Assembly (NCBI RefSeq): GCF_038070105.1
Contig: NZ_JBBPBZ010000002.1
Span: forward strand, 674,501 to 738,500
Origin: Methylocystis sp. IM3
GTDB lineage: Bacteria; Pseudomonadota; Alphaproteobacteria; Rhizobiales; Beijerinckiaceae
Length of the DNA stretch: 64,000 nt
Direction: 5' to 3'
The notes beneath the pieces were generated by a model that worked only from the letters and a program-made list of their open reading frames with translations, was not told the origin of the DNA and ran no database searches. Below are positions 9,315 through 19,098 of the stretch, one piece after another. Made by a program: the position numbers and the translations under genes. Position 1 is the first letter of the stretch; each line of letters begins with the position of its first letter.

Positions 9315-9810
9315 AAGGCGGCTCCAACCCAAGGGCCTCTCGGAGCGCCGTTTCCTCCCGCGCGAGCGTTGGAACAACGGGAAGGCGCGTATCCAGGCAG
9401 TGAATGTCGAAACCACCATGACGGTCGGCGCGGACCGGCACGGACCCAGGCTGCATCGCGCCGAGCGCCGCAAAGGCGTCTTGCGCCGTTCCTTCAGGCA
9501 GGCTTGTGGAATAGGCGACGAATCCAGGGCGAAGGGGAAGCGCCGGGTCGAGCGCCCGCCGCGCCACATCGGCGCCGGCGCCGAGAGCCTGCAATGGGAT
9601 GCGAAGCGCCAATCGAAGCCAGGCGCAAAAACGCGGCGGCCTGTCTGCGCAGGGCAGGAGAGTTATGCTCGCCCATGCGGACCCGGCGGCGGTAATCGTT
9701 CCGATGATGAGATCGCCGAGGGAAAGCCCCGAGACGATCATCCAGAGGCAAAGGAAGGCGATCAGCCTGGAGAAAAAGCATGTCGGGCGAAGGCGCCAGG
9801 CAAGAGGCAT
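9307..9810 (-). CDS. mrpE: Mrp-type antiporter subunit E
   Basis: A 167-residue protein when started at the ATG at 9810; a TTG 75 bp upstream is also open but less likely. The N-terminus has two membrane helices with IVSGLSLGDLIIGTITA, as in MnhE. The soluble C-terminal part includes VAYSTSLPEGTAQD and GGFDIHCLDTRLP. MrpE is the first gene of this operon (order E-F-G-B-C-D-A'). The operon exchanges Na+ (or K+) for protons at the inner membrane. Confidence 0.85.
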   Translation of the reverse strand: MPLAWRLRPTCFFSRLIAFLCLWMIVSGLSLGDLIIGTITAAGSAWASITLLPCADRPPRFCAWLRLALRIPLQALGAGADVARRALDPALPLRPGFVAYSTSLPEGTAQDAFAALGAMQPGSVPVRADRHGGFDIHCLDTRLPVVPTLAREETALREALGLEPPCG

Positions 9811-10123
9811 GACTTTTTCGCTTCCGAATGGTTGCGCGCGGGAAACCTTGCCTTGCAGCAGTGTCGCGATCAAGAAAAAAACCAACCGGCCGCGCCTCGA
9901 AAGATAACGCTAAAAGCCTCCGCTGAAAATGTGCAGTCCGGCGCTCGGGGCGCCTTCTTCTACACAAGGGCTGCTGCTCAAAGCCGTCCATCTTGCGCCG
10001 GCGGCAAAGCGCGCTGCTGTCCCTTTGCTTCCTAAACTCTTAATCTCTCAAGATTCATTTCGTCTCAAAGACGCGAGGGCGCCTGGCCGCTGGTTATTCC
10101 AACCGGCCAGGCCCCCACTCGCC
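9811..10123. other. intergenic stretch upstream of the mrp operon
   Basis: It should hold the promoter for the minus-strand mrp operon. The only structure I see is the inverted repeat at 10082-10111. No gene is supported. Confidence 0.5.
10082..10111 (-). terminator. inverted repeat after the small secreted protein gene
   Basis: The arms CCTGGCCG-C-TGG and CCA-A-CCGGCCAGG pair with a small bulge around a TTATT loop, starting 13 bp beyond the stop of the 80-codon gene. There is no T-run, so it is a hairpin of uncertain terminator strength. Confidence 0.45.
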
Positions 10124-10366
10124 TTACCGCCACTGCACGCAACGGCGGCGCCCGAACCCATGACGCGTGTTCCAGCGGCGGGTCCATTTGACGCATTTTT
10201 TCCCTGCCGGCGCTTCAAAGGCCGATTGCTGCACGCTCGTTAGCGCGAGCTTTTCGCCGCCGAGATCCGCCGCGTTTGAAAGAACCGCCGAAATCGACGG
10301 GGTGGAGGCAAGCAACAGCGCGCCACAGACCGCGCCAAACACGGCGAGTTTCGGGTTCCAGACCAT
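10124..10366 (-). CDS. small secreted basic protein with Cys/Trp/Arg-rich tail
   Basis: An 80-residue product with a good ribosome site (GGGAGG about 5 bp before ATG) and a Sec signal peptide (about 1-27, ending SISA-V). The mature C-terminus KKCVKWTRRWNTRHGFGRRR ends CVQW-R: two Cys flanked by Trp and Arg, conceivably one disulfide. The 88-codon gene at 27074-27340 has a similar tail. No family recognised. Confidence 0.65.
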   Translation of the reverse strand: MVWNPKLAVFGAVCGALLLASTPSISAVLSNAADLGGEKLALTSVQQSAFEAPAGKKCVKWTRRWNTRHGFGRRRCVQWR

Positions 10367-10540
10367 TTTTTCCTCCCAGATCGTTTGCGTATTCGGTTGA
10401 AAGCTAATTCAAGAAGCGTGACAATAGTGATGTATAAGGCGGGGAAGTCAAGGGTAGCAGTCTTGCCTCATGAAACCTGCCGGGCGAGTGTCCCTATGAG
10501 CCTTCAACGATGTGACGGCCTGCAATATGAAGGGACGACA

Positions 10541-11560
10541 ATGACGCGCGATCCGGTTTCGATCGACCTCGCTCTGCAGGGGGGCGGCGCGCATGGCGCG
10601 TTCACCTGGGGCGTTCTCGATCGGTTGCTCGAGGAAGACTGGCTCAAAATCGAAGGGATTTCGGGTACTTCAGCGGGCGCGATGAACGCGGCGGCGCTCA
10701 TTAGCGGCTATGCGGAGGGAGGTCCCCAAACCGCCCGTGCGGCGCTCGAGCTTTTCTGGGGGCGCGTCTCCGACGCCGCGCGTCTGAGCCCTATGCAGCG
10801 CAATCCGATGGACGTGCTGCTCGGCCGCTGGACGCTGGACACGTCTCCACTTTTTGTCGCAACGGATCTGATGTCCCGGCTGTTTTCGCCTTATGACCTC
10901 AATCCCAGTGACCTCAATCCATTGCGCCGCGTTCTCGCCGACGTGGTCGATTTCGAGAGGGTCGCGGACGCCCCTATCAAGATTTTCGTCACCGCGACCT
11001 GCGTCGCCACCGGGCGCCCCCGCGTGTTCCGAAACGCCGACGTCACGCCCGACGCGCTACTTGCTTCGGCCTGCCTTCCGACCATCTTCCAGGCGGTCGA
11101 GATCGAGGGCGAACTTTACTGGGATGGCGGGTACTCCGGCAATCCGACGATTACGCCGCTCGTGCGTGAATGCCGGTCGCGAGACACGATTCTGGTCCAG
11201 ATCAATCCGATCGAGCGCAGGGAGAGACCGCGCTCGGCGACCGAGATCGCCAATCGCCTCAATGAAGTCTCGTTCAACGCTGTTCTTCTCAAAGAGCTTC
11301 GAATGATTGCGCTCCTGCGCCAGGCCGCGGACCCCGGCGACCGGGAAGGCGCCCAATGGGCGGGTATGCGCATGCATCGCATTTCAACCGAGATGATGGC
11401 GTCGCTCAGCGCCTCCTCCAAACTCCTCGCCGAGTGGAAGTTCCTATGTATGCTGCGTGACGAGGGACGCCGCGCCGCCGACGCCTTTCTCGATCTTCAC
11501 GGCGAAAGCCTGGGCAAGCATTCGACGCTCGACTTCGACGCTTTTCTGGAAGGGATGTAG
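10541..11560 (+). CDS. patatin-like phospholipase family protein
   Basis: A 339-residue protein started at the ATG preceded by AAGGGACGACA; the open frame extends 52 codons further upstream without support. Patatin features are all present: oxyanion motif LQGGGAHGAF (about 11-20), nucleophile motif GISGTSAGAMN (catalytic Ser in GTSAG, about 41-45), and the DGG of the Ser-Asp dyad (YWDGGYSG). It is a cytoplasmic Ser esterase acting on phospholipid or polyester. Homologues in alphaproteobacteria often sit next to hydroxybutyrate genes, and a GntP-type permease follows 4 bp later, so a role in PHB/hydroxybutyrate metabolism is plausible inference. Confidence 0.9.
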   Translation: MTRDPVSIDLALQGGGAHGAFTWGVLDRLLEEDWLKIEGISGTSAGAMNAAALISGYAEGGPQTARAALELFWGRVSDAARLSPMQRNPMDVLLGRWTLDTSPLFVATDLMSRLFSPYDLNPSDLNPLRRVLADVVDFERVADAPIKIFVTATCVATGRPRVFRNADVTPDALLASACLPTIFQAVEIEGELYWDGGYSGNPTITPLVRECRSRDTILVQINPIERRERPRSATEIANRLNEVSFNAVLLKELRMIALLRQAADPGDREGAQWAGMRMHRISTEMMASLSASSKLLAEWKFLCMLRDEGRRAADAFLDLHGESLGKHSTLDFDAFLEGM

Positions 11561-11564
11561 CGCA

Positions 11565-13013
11565 ATGGGTCTCCTCGGAATTCTCCTTGGCCTCGGCGCT
11601 CTCATCTGGCTCGCTTACCGCGGGTGGAGCGTCTTGTTGCTCGCTCCCGTGGCGGCGCTTGTCGCCGTCGGCTTCGCGCGCGAGCCGCTGCTCGCGAATT
11701 GGACCATCACCTTCATGAATGGCGCAGCGCGCTTCGTGGCGCAATTCTTCCCGATCTTTCTCCTGGGTGCGCTATTTGGAAAGCTGATGGACGACAGCGG
11801 GTCAGTCACGGCAATAGCGAATTTCATGGCCGAAAGGCTGGGGCCCCGCCGGGCGATCCTTTCGGTCGTGCTCGCCGGCGCGTTCGTCACCTATGGCGGA
11901 GTTAGTCTCTTTGTCGCCTTCTTCGTGCTGGCGCCAATGGCGCAGGAGCTGTTCCGTAAGGCGGGCACGCCACGTCGCCTTGCGCCCGCAGCGATTGCGC
12001 TCGGCACATCCACTTTTACGATGTCGGCCTTGCCCGGAACGCCAGCCATTCAAAACGCAATTCCGATGCCGTTTTTCGGCACGACAGCCTTCGCCGCGCC
12101 AGGCCTGGGCGTGATGGCGGCTCTCATCATGTTCGGTTTTGGCATGTGGTGGCTGGCGCGCGCGGAACGCGCGGCGCGCCGCCGCGGCGAAGGGTATGGC
12201 GACGAGCCCAGCGTCGTCGTCGACGCGGCGGAAGATCAGATCATCCGCGAGCGCGCGGCGGTTGCCCGCGAATTTGACCTCGCGGAGATTCCGCACGGCC
12301 ATCGGCAGGGGAACCCCACTATTTTCATCGCCGCAATTCCTCTTCTGGTCGTCGTAGGCGTCAATCTCGTGATGTCGCTCCGCGTCATTCCGGGCCTCGA
12401 CGACTCGTTTCTTTCAGAGGAGCGTTGGGGACCGACGACGCTTGCCGCCGTCGGCGGCGTCTGGTCGGTCATCGTGGCGCTCGCGGCCGCCATCGTCACG
12501 CTGATTGTATTGAATCGGCGGCGCCTGACCCAAATACGCGAAAGCGTCGACGCCGGCGTCACGGCGTCGGTGTTGCCCCTGATGAGCGTCGCCAGTCTGG
12601 TTGGATTCGGCGCTGTGGTCGCAGCCTTGCCGGCCTTTGCAGCCGTACGCAGCTGGGTCCTTTCGATCGAGGGCGGTCCGCTTGTCTCGCTCGCCATTGC
12701 GACCAATGTGCTGGCGTCGCTGACCGGGTCGGCGTCGGGCGGTCTCACCATCGCTCTGGATACGCTGGGCGAGACGTACCTGCGTCTTGCCGAACAAAAG
12801 GGCATAGACCCGGCGCTTTTGCATCGCGTCGCAGTCATTGGCGCCGGAACGCTCGACAGTCTCCCGCATAACGGCGCCGTTGTGACATTGCTGGCCGTCT
12901 GCGGCTGCACGCACAAGGAAAGTTACCTTGATATTGTGGTTGTCGCCATTGTGGGAGCCATTCTCGCGCTCGTCGCCGTCATCGCACTGGGATCGACGGT
13001 CGGCTCATTCTAA
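11565..13013 (+). CDS. GntP family permease
   Basis: A 482-residue membrane protein starting 4 bp after the patatin stop, with GGAAGGG overlapping that stop. It has about 12 hydrophobic segments. Family features include FVTYGGVSLFVAFFVLAPMA, GTSTFTMSALPGTPAIQNAI and LTGSASGGLTIALDTLG; the duplicated G-T/S-rich hairpins are typical of GntP gluconate/hydroxybutyrate:H+ symporters. The probable substrate is a small hydroxy acid such as 3-hydroxybutyrate (inferred from the neighbour). Confidence 0.8.
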   Translation: MGLLGILLGLGALIWLAYRGWSVLLLAPVAALVAVGFAREPLLANWTITFMNGAARFVAQFFPIFLLGALFGKLMDDSGSVTAIANFMAERLGPRRAILSVVLAGAFVTYGGVSLFVAFFVLAPMAQELFRKAGTPRRLAPAAIALGTSTFTMSALPGTPAIQNAIPMPFFGTTAFAAPGLGVMAALIMFGFGMWWLARAERAARRRGEGYGDEPSVVVDAAEDQIIRERAAVAREFDLAEIPHGHRQGNPTIFIAAIPLLVVVGVNLVMSLRVIPGLDDSFLSEERWGPTTLAAVGGVWSVIVALAAAIVTLIVLNRRRLTQIRESVDAGVTASVLPLMSVASLVGFGAVVAALPAFAAVRSWVLSIEGGPLVSLAIATNVLASLTGSASGGLTIALDTLGETYLRLAEQKGIDPALLHRVAVIGAGTLDSLPHNGAVVTLLAVCGCTHKESYLDIVVVAIVGAILALVAVIALGSTVGSF

Positions 13014-13069
13014 TGCTCGGCGTCATCGACCTTGTAAAGTCCTCTCTCAGAACGTCTCGCATCAAGCGC

Positions 13070-13098
13070 GGCAACCCGCGCGTTAAAAGCGGGCTGCC
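13070..13098. terminator. hairpin between convergent genes
   Basis: The arms GGCAACCCGC and GCGGGCTGCC (one mismatch) flank a 9-nt loop in the 140-bp gap between the convergent GntP permease and NodT lipoprotein genes, where a bidirectional terminator would be expected. No long T-tract on either side. Confidence 0.35.
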
Positions 13099-13153
13099 AG
13101 CGTTTCTCATGCTGCGCAGAGGAAAATCCCGATCGCCCCGAGAAAAAAGCGGT

Positions 13154-14719
13154 TTATGGCCAAGGACCCTTATCGGATTCATACGCGTCGTTGGCGCGCG
13201 CGATCTCGGCATTGCGCGTCGTCGGCGACCAGCCGCCGCCGAGCGCCTGATAGAGGCTGACGGCGGATTGAAAATAAGCCAGGCGCGCCAGCGTGAGATT
13301 GAATTCATACTGAAAGAAGGTTGTTTGAACGGTCGATAGCGTGATCACGTCGATCGTTCCTTCGAGAAGTTGCGCCTGTGCGGCGTCGAGGGCGATTCTT
13401 GACATGGCGACCGCTTCGACGCCGATTTTCACGCTCTTGGCGGTTTCATTCATGGCGATGAGGGCGCTTTCCGTATCGCCCAGCGCCGCCAGGATTCGCT
13501 GTCGATAGAACGCCGCGGCTTCTGCGTAGCGTCCCTGCTCGAATTGGTACTGGCCCTGCAAGTTGAAGCCGTCGAACAGAGGTTGAGCGAGATTCGAGCC
13601 GATCTCCCAAGCGATCGCTTCAGGTCGCAGGAGATTGCGCAGTACAATGCTCTGCACCCCATATCGCCCATTGAGCGTGATCGAGGGAAAGAACGCTGCC
13701 CGCGCGCGCAGCACGGAAAATTCTCGCGAGGCGAGAATGGCCTCGGCTTCCGCCACGTCGGGCCGTCGCAGGAGAACTTCCGAAGGCAAGCCCGGGTCAA
13801 GCCGCGGATACTTCAGAGCATTCAGCGAGCCGCCTCTGACTTCGAGCGTTTCCGGCGTTTGGCCCAGCAGGACGGCCAGAGTGACCTTGGTTTGCCGCAG
13901 GGTCTGTTCGAGCGGCGGAATTGTGGCCTTCTGGCCGGCGAGAACGGCCGCCTGCTGGCCGTAATCCAGCATGGTGGCCGCACCCTTTTCCAGCCGGGCT
14001 GTGATGGCGCCGAGCACGCGCTCGGCGATCCGCACGTTTTCATGCGCGATCCGCAGTTGATCCTGCGCCGCCAGAACCTGAAAATACGCGTTCATTACTG
14101 CCGCGAGGGTGGCGATCTCGACAACGTCCCGATCGAAGCGCGAGGCGTTCGCAAGGAGCCGCGCCGCATTGGACGCATTCTGGTTCTTGCCCCAGAAGTC
14201 GATCTCGTAGCTTGCATTCAAGCCCAGCGTAAAAAGATTGGTGCGGGTTGCGCTGAATGTCGAAAGATTGTCGGCGAGCGTCGCCGCGTCGCGCTGGCCG
14301 GCGCCTCGGAAAACCTCCTGCGCAGGATTGAAATTTGGCGTGTCGCTGGTTCGCGTCCCTGGGATTTGCACTCGCTGTGCGCCCGCGCCCAAATTGACCG
14401 ACGGCCAGAGAGCGGCGCTGGCGATGCGCGCGTTGGCGTCGGCCTGGTCGATGCGCGCCATGGCGGCGGCGATGGCAAGATTGTCTTCCAACGCCCGCGT
14501 AGTCAGTTCGGCCAGCTCCCTGGAGCCGAATTTGACGGCGAAATCGGGTCCGCGCGGAATGGGCCGCGCCGATTTTGGTTTGACTTCGAGAAAACGCTCC
14601 GGCGGAACGACGCTTATGTCCGGCTTTTCCCAATCCAGACTGCAGCTGGAAAGGGCGAGCGCCCCGAGGAAGGTCGCGGGGGCGAGCGCGCCAAGCCAAT
14701 TCGACGCCGTGGTTCGCAC
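13154..14719 (-). CDS. NodT-family RND efflux outer-membrane lipoprotein
   Basis: A 521-residue protein, GTG start with AGGGAAGAAA upstream. Signal peptide with lipobox LALSSC (Cys about 26). Two OEP repeats of the TolC fold follow, with typical motifs (IDQADANARIASAALWPSVNLG, RPDVAEAEAILASREFSVLRARAAFFPSITL, ALGGGW near the end). It forms the outer-membrane duct for a tripartite pump. The gene is divergent from the adaptor/permease pair, its likely partner, across a 100-bp shared promoter region. Confidence 0.9.
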   Translation of the reverse strand: MRTTASNWLGALAPATFLGALALSSCSLDWEKPDISVVPPERFLEVKPKSARPIPRGPDFAVKFGSRELAELTTRALEDNLAIAAAMARIDQADANARIASAALWPSVNLGAGAQRVQIPGTRTSDTPNFNPAQEVFRGAGQRDAATLADNLSTFSATRTNLFTLGLNASYEIDFWGKNQNASNAARLLANASRFDRDVVEIATLAAVMNAYFQVLAAQDQLRIAHENVRIAERVLGAITARLEKGAATMLDYGQQAAVLAGQKATIPPLEQTLRQTKVTLAVLLGQTPETLEVRGGSLNALKYPRLDPGLPSEVLLRRPDVAEAEAILASREFSVLRARAAFFPSITLNGRYGVQSIVLRNLLRPEAIAWEIGSNLAQPLFDGFNLQGQYQFEQGRYAEAAAFYRQRILAALGDTESALIAMNETAKSVKIGVEAVAMSRIALDAAQAQLLEGTIDVITLSTVQTTFFQYEFNLTLARLAYFQSAVSLYQALGGGWSPTTRNAEIARANDAYESDKGPWP

Positions 14720-14821
14720 TTTCTTCCCTGCGCGCGCTTTTCCCGCCGGCTAACGCCGTCAGGTCGTCCCTCGGTATTTAATGGCTCTTGATAGGAAGGT
14801 GACGGTTGGGGTGCGCTTGCT

Positions 14822-16039
14822 GTGGCGTTATCCACAGGAAATCGTCCCGTTTCAGGTTGTTTACGGGAGACGATGTGTTTTTTTGCTCTACGGGCTTGCA
14901 GGGCAAGAGTCGTGCAGTGGGATGAAACATTGGCTCTCGTAAGGCGACTGACGGCGACTTTTCCCTGGCGCCGGGCGCTTTGGACAGCGCCGGCGCTGTT
15001 CATGTCCCTTTCAGGATGCGGCCGTGACCAGGGACAGGAGGCGGGGGAGCCCCGACCTGTGCGCGCCGTCGTCATCGAGAAAAGCAAACTCGGCGAGACC
15101 GTGGAGCTAACCGGCAGCATTCAGCCTGAAACCGAGGCCGCTCTTTCTTTTCGAATTGGCGGACGGATGGTCGAGCGCTTCGTGGGCGCCGGCGACACTG
15201 TCAAGGCCGGTCAGTTGCTCGCGCGGCTCGATCCCCAGAATGAGCAGAACGCGCTCCGTTCGGCCCAGGCGCGGTTGACCGCAGCGCAGGGGCGCTTGCG
15301 CGAGGCGCGCAATGTTTTCGCGCGCGAGCAATCGCTTCTCGAGCGCCGCTACACGACGAAGACCCGATACGACCAGGCGCTGACAGCGGTCGAAACCGCG
15401 AAGTCGGACATAGAGGACGCGACGGCGCAACTCAAGATAGCTCAGGACATTGTGAGTTTTACCGAGCTGAGGTCGGATTTTCCGGGAACGATCGTTGGGC
15501 GCGCGGCGGAGGCTGGCGAAGTGGTTCAGCCGGGCCAGGTGATCTTCCGCCTCGCCCGCACGGGCGGATGGGACGCCGTCTTCGACGCGCCAGCGCGTAT
15601 TTTGCGCGACGCGCAGCGCGACGCGCGGGTCGATCTGGCGCTGACCGATGACCGCCGCGTGACCGCCGTCGGCCGGGTTCGTCAGGTGGACCCACAGGCG
15701 GACCCGACGACGCGCACCTTCCGCGTCCGGGTGACGATTCAGTCGCCGCCTCCTGAAATGCGCCTTGGCGCCACCGTCTCGGGGCGCGTCCGGTTGGATG
15801 CGACGGCGGCGATCGCGATACCGGCGGCCGCTCTGACCGAGAGCGACGGGCGGCCGAGCGTCTGGATCGTCGATCCCGGGACAATGACCGTTGCGCTCCG
15901 CAATGTGAAAGTCGCGCGGTTCACCAGAGACGCGGCCGTCGTCACGGAGGGATTGAAGCCGGAAGACACCATTGTCACGGCTGGCGTTCAGGCGCTCCAC
16001 CCCGGCCAGAAGGTCCGGTTGCTGGAGGCGGGACCGTGA
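14822..16039 (+). CDS. RND efflux periplasmic adaptor (membrane fusion protein)
   Basis: Up to 405 residues; the start is uncertain, because the open frame begins at 14822 but the lipoprotein signal (PALFMSLSGCGRDQ, lipobox LSGC about residue 66) suggests a start nearer 14870-14930, for example the ATG at 14873 or a GTG/TTG around 14912-14930. Mature protein: barrel-sandwich hybrid (GSIQPETEAALSFRIGGRMV ... VGAGDTVKAGQLLARLD), alpha-hairpin (about 130-210) and beta-barrel domains, as in AcrA/MexA. The stop overlaps the permease start as GTGA. Confidence 0.85.
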   Translation: MALSTGNRPVSGCLRETMCFFALRACRARVVQWDETLALVRRLTATFPWRRALWTAPALFMSLSGCGRDQGQEAGEPRPVRAVVIEKSKLGETVELTGSIQPETEAALSFRIGGRMVERFVGAGDTVKAGQLLARLDPQNEQNALRSAQARLTAAQGRLREARNVFAREQSLLERRYTTKTRYDQALTAVETAKSDIEDATAQLKIAQDIVSFTELRSDFPGTIVGRAAEAGEVVQPGQVIFRLARTGGWDAVFDAPARILRDAQRDARVDLALTDDRRVTAVGRVRQVDPQADPTTRTFRVRVTIQSPPPEMRLGATVSGRVRLDATAAIAIPAAALTESDGRPSVWIVDPGTMTVALRNVKVARFTRDAAVVTEGLKPEDTIVTAGVQALHPGQKVRLLEAGP

Positions 16040-19000
16040 GCAGCCTCAATCTCTCCGCCTGGGCGCTCAGACACCGCTCCTTCATGGTCTATTGCATGAT
16101 CGCGGTCGTCATAGCCGGACTGAATTCCTATTTCAGCCTGGGGCGTGACGAAGATCCCAATTTCACATTTCGCACGATGGTGGTCCAGGCGTTTTGGCCG
16201 GGCGCGACAATCGACGACACGCTCAAACAGGTGACGGAGCGCATAGAGCGCAAACTGCAGGAGACGAAGAGCCTCGATTTCGTGCGCAGTTATACGACAG
16301 CCGGATCGACCACCATTTTCGTCAATCTGAAAGGCGCCACGCCTCCCTCGGAAGTCCCCGACATCTGGTATCAGGTGCGCAAGAACATCGGGGACATCCG
16401 CCACACGCTGCCCGCCGGCGTCGTCGGCCCTGGTTTCAACGACGACTTCGGCGACACGTTCGGCATTATCTATGGGTTCACGGCCGACGGTTTTTCGCAG
16501 CGCGAATTGCGTGACTACGTCGAGAAAGTCCGCTCGCGTCTCCTCGCGGTCCCTGACGTGTCGAAAGTCGAGGTGCTGGGCGCGCAGGAAGAAAAAATCT
16601 TCATTGAATTTTCCACCAGGCATCTGGCGGGGCTCGGGATCGACCGCGCGCAATTGATCAGGACGCTGCAGGAACAGAACGCGGTCAGTCCTTCCGGCGT
16701 CGTTCAGACCGAAGACGAAAAACTTTCCTTGCGCGTTTCCGGCGGTTTCGATTCCGAAAAAGACATTCTCGACATCAATATCTCCGCCAATGGCCGCCTC
16801 GTGAGGCTGCGAGACATCGTAGAAATACGGCGCGGCTTCGCTGATCCGCCGCAATCGATGTTCCGCGTAAACGGGCGTCCGGCGATCGGGCTCGCCGTCG
16901 CCATGCGACCCGGCGGCGACGTGCTCTCGCTGGGCAAGAACATCGCCCAGGCTATGAAGGAGGCGACCACGGATCTGCCGGTCGGGATCGAGCCAATCCT
17001 CGTCGCCAATCAGCCACAGATCGTGGAACATGCAATCGGCGACTTCATGACCTCGCTATGGCAGGCGATCGCCATCATCATGGCGGTCAGTTTCGTGAGC
17101 CTTGGCGTTCGCGCCGGCGCTGTTGTCGCCATCTCCATCCCGCTGACGCTCGCCATCGTTTTTCCGATCATGACGATGGCGGGGATCGATCTGCAACGGA
17201 TTTCGCTCGGCGCGCTGATCATCGCGCTGGGACTGCTGGTCGATGACGCCATGACGACCGTGGACGTGATGACCTCGCGGCTGGCGCTCGGCGACGACAA
17301 GGAGACAGCGGCGAGTTACGCCTATAACAGCGTCGCCATGGCAATGCTGACGGGTTCTTTCGTCTCCGCCGCCGGCTTCGTGCCGATCGGCCTCGCCAAG
17401 AGCTCTGCCGGCGAATATACATTTTCGATCTTCGCTGTCGTGTCGATCGCGCTGATCGTTTCCTGGTTCGTCGCGGTCCTCTTTACCCCTCTCGTCGGCG
17501 TTTTTCTGCTCGCCAAGCCGGACAAGCCCGTCACCGAGCAGGAGGGGCGCGTGTTGCAGGCCTTTCGCAGGCTGCTGGTCTCCGCCATGCGGGCGCGCTG
17601 GGTCACGATCGGCGCGACGCTCGCCTGTTTTGTTGTCGCCCTTTTGGTCTCGCCGCTGGTTCCACGGCAATTCTTTCCTGCCTCGGACCGGCCGGAACTC
17701 GTCGTCGATCTCTCCCTCCGTCAGAACGCGTCGATATATGCAAGCCAGGAGGTCTCGGAGCGACTGGATAAAATTTTAAAGGGCGACCCCGACGTGGCGA
17801 GCTGGAGCGCCTATGTCGGCCGCGGCGCGATTCGCTTCTACCTCCCACTCAACGTCCAGCTGGCGCATGATTTTTTCTCGCAGTTCGTGATCATTGCGAA
17901 AGACGTCGATGCGCGCGAGCGCTTGCACAGAAAATTGGAGACCGCGCTCGCCGAGGGCTTCCCCGGGCTCGTGACGCGAATTGCGCCGCTCGAACTTGGT
18001 CCTCCCGTGGGGTGGCCGGTTCAATATCGCGTGAGCGGGCCAGACGTCGAAAAGGTGCGGGATATCGCGCTCAGACTCGCCACGAAGATGGGCGAGAACC
18101 CGACGGTGACGCGGATCAATTTCGACTGGATCGAGCCAACCCGAGCGGTTCATGTGAAAGTCGATCAGGATCAGGCGCGGCTACTCGGATTGAGTTCGCA
18201 AGCCGTGGCCAGCGCTCTGCAAGGCGTTGCGACCGGCCAGACAATCACGCAAGTTCGCGACGACATCTATCTCGTCGACATCGTCGCGCGCGCGGCCGAA
18301 GAGCAGAGAATGTCGCTCGATGCGCTGCAATCCCTGCAGCTGCCGCTGCCGAACGGCGGCGTCGCGCCCCTGAGCCAGCTTGCGACCTTGGAATTCAGGC
18401 AGGAAAGCCCGCTCATCTGGCGTCGTAACCGCACGCCGACGCTGACCGTGCAGGCAGACCCTGCAACGGGCCTGACCGCGGAAACCGCCGTCTCATCGCT
18501 GGCGACCTCGGTCGCCGAGTTGAACGCCAGCCTGCCGGCCGGCTACCGGATCGACACGGGCGGAACGGTCGAGGAAAGCGCGAAATCGCAAGGGTCGGTC
18601 TTTGCGCGCGTGCCGCTGATGCTATTCCTGATGACGACGTTTCTGATGATCCAGCTCCAGAGCTTCAGCCGGATGTTCCTCGTCCTGTCGATCGTGCCCA
18701 TGGGATTGATCGGCATCATCGCCGCGCTGCTCATTTTCGGAAAGCCGCTCGGTTTCGTGGCGATCCTAGGCATCCTGTCGTTGCTCGGCATGATCGCGCG
18801 CAACGCCGTAATCCTCGTGGAGCAGATCGAGATCGAACGGCGCGAACAGCCGGATCAGTGGAAGGCCGTCGTTGACGCAACGATTTCGCGGTTCAGGCCG
18901 ATCGTGCTCACGGCGGTCTCCACGGTGCTCGGCCTCATCCCCATTGCGCCAACGGTATTCTGGGGGCCGATGGCCTTCGCCGTCATGGGCGGCCTGCTCG

Positions 19001-19074
19001 TCGCCACGGTTCTCACCCTGATTGTCACGCCGGCGCTCTACGTCCTGTGGTTTGGGATCCGAGAGCCAGCCTGA
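16036..19074 (+). CDS. RND efflux transporter permease (AcrB/HAE1-type)
   Basis: A 1012-residue protein with GTG start overlapping the adaptor stop by 4 bp. Typical RND organisation: TM1 near the N-terminus, first periplasmic loop (about 35-330), TM2-6 with IVFPIMTMAGIDLQRISLGALIIALGLLVDDAM containing the essential Asp pair of the proton relay, second loop (about 545-850), then TM7-12 ending LTLIVTPALYVLWF. Substrates are unknown. It works with the adjacent adaptor and probably the divergent NodT lipoprotein. Length is normal for the family. Confidence 0.92.
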   Translation: MSSLNLSAWALRHRSFMVYCMIAVVIAGLNSYFSLGRDEDPNFTFRTMVVQAFWPGATIDDTLKQVTERIERKLQETKSLDFVRSYTTAGSTTIFVNLKGATPPSEVPDIWYQVRKNIGDIRHTLPAGVVGPGFNDDFGDTFGIIYGFTADGFSQRELRDYVEKVRSRLLAVPDVSKVEVLGAQEEKIFIEFSTRHLAGLGIDRAQLIRTLQEQNAVSPSGVVQTEDEKLSLRVSGGFDSEKDILDINISANGRLVRLRDIVEIRRGFADPPQSMFRVNGRPAIGLAVAMRPGGDVLSLGKNIAQAMKEATTDLPVGIEPILVANQPQIVEHAIGDFMTSLWQAIAIIMAVSFVSLGVRAGAVVAISIPLTLAIVFPIMTMAGIDLQRISLGALIIALGLLVDDAMTTVDVMTSRLALGDDKETAASYAYNSVAMAMLTGSFVSAAGFVPIGLAKSSAGEYTFSIFAVVSIALIVSWFVAVLFTPLVGVFLLAKPDKPVTEQEGRVLQAFRRLLVSAMRARWVTIGATLACFVVALLVSPLVPRQFFPASDRPELVVDLSLRQNASIYASQEVSERLDKILKGDPDVASWSAYVGRGAIRFYLPLNVQLAHDFFSQFVIIAKDVDARERLHRKLETALAEGFPGLVTRIAPLELGPPVGWPVQYRVSGPDVEKVRDIALRLATKMGENPTVTRINFDWIEPTRAVHVKVDQDQARLLGLSSQAVASALQGVATGQTITQVRDDIYLVDIVARAAEEQRMSLDALQSLQLPLPNGGVAPLSQLATLEFRQESPLIWRRNRTPTLTVQADPATGLTAETAVSSLATSVAELNASLPAGYRIDTGGTVEESAKSQGSVFARVPLMLFLMTTFLMIQLQSFSRMFLVLSIVPMGLIGIIAALLIFGKPLGFVAILGILSLLGMIARNAVILVEQIEIERREQPDQWKAVVDATISRFRPIVLTAVSTVLGLIPIAPTVFWGPMAFAVMGGLLVATVLTLIVTPALYVLWFGIREPA

Positions 19075-19098
19075 CCAAAACGCCGTGGCGTGTGACTT

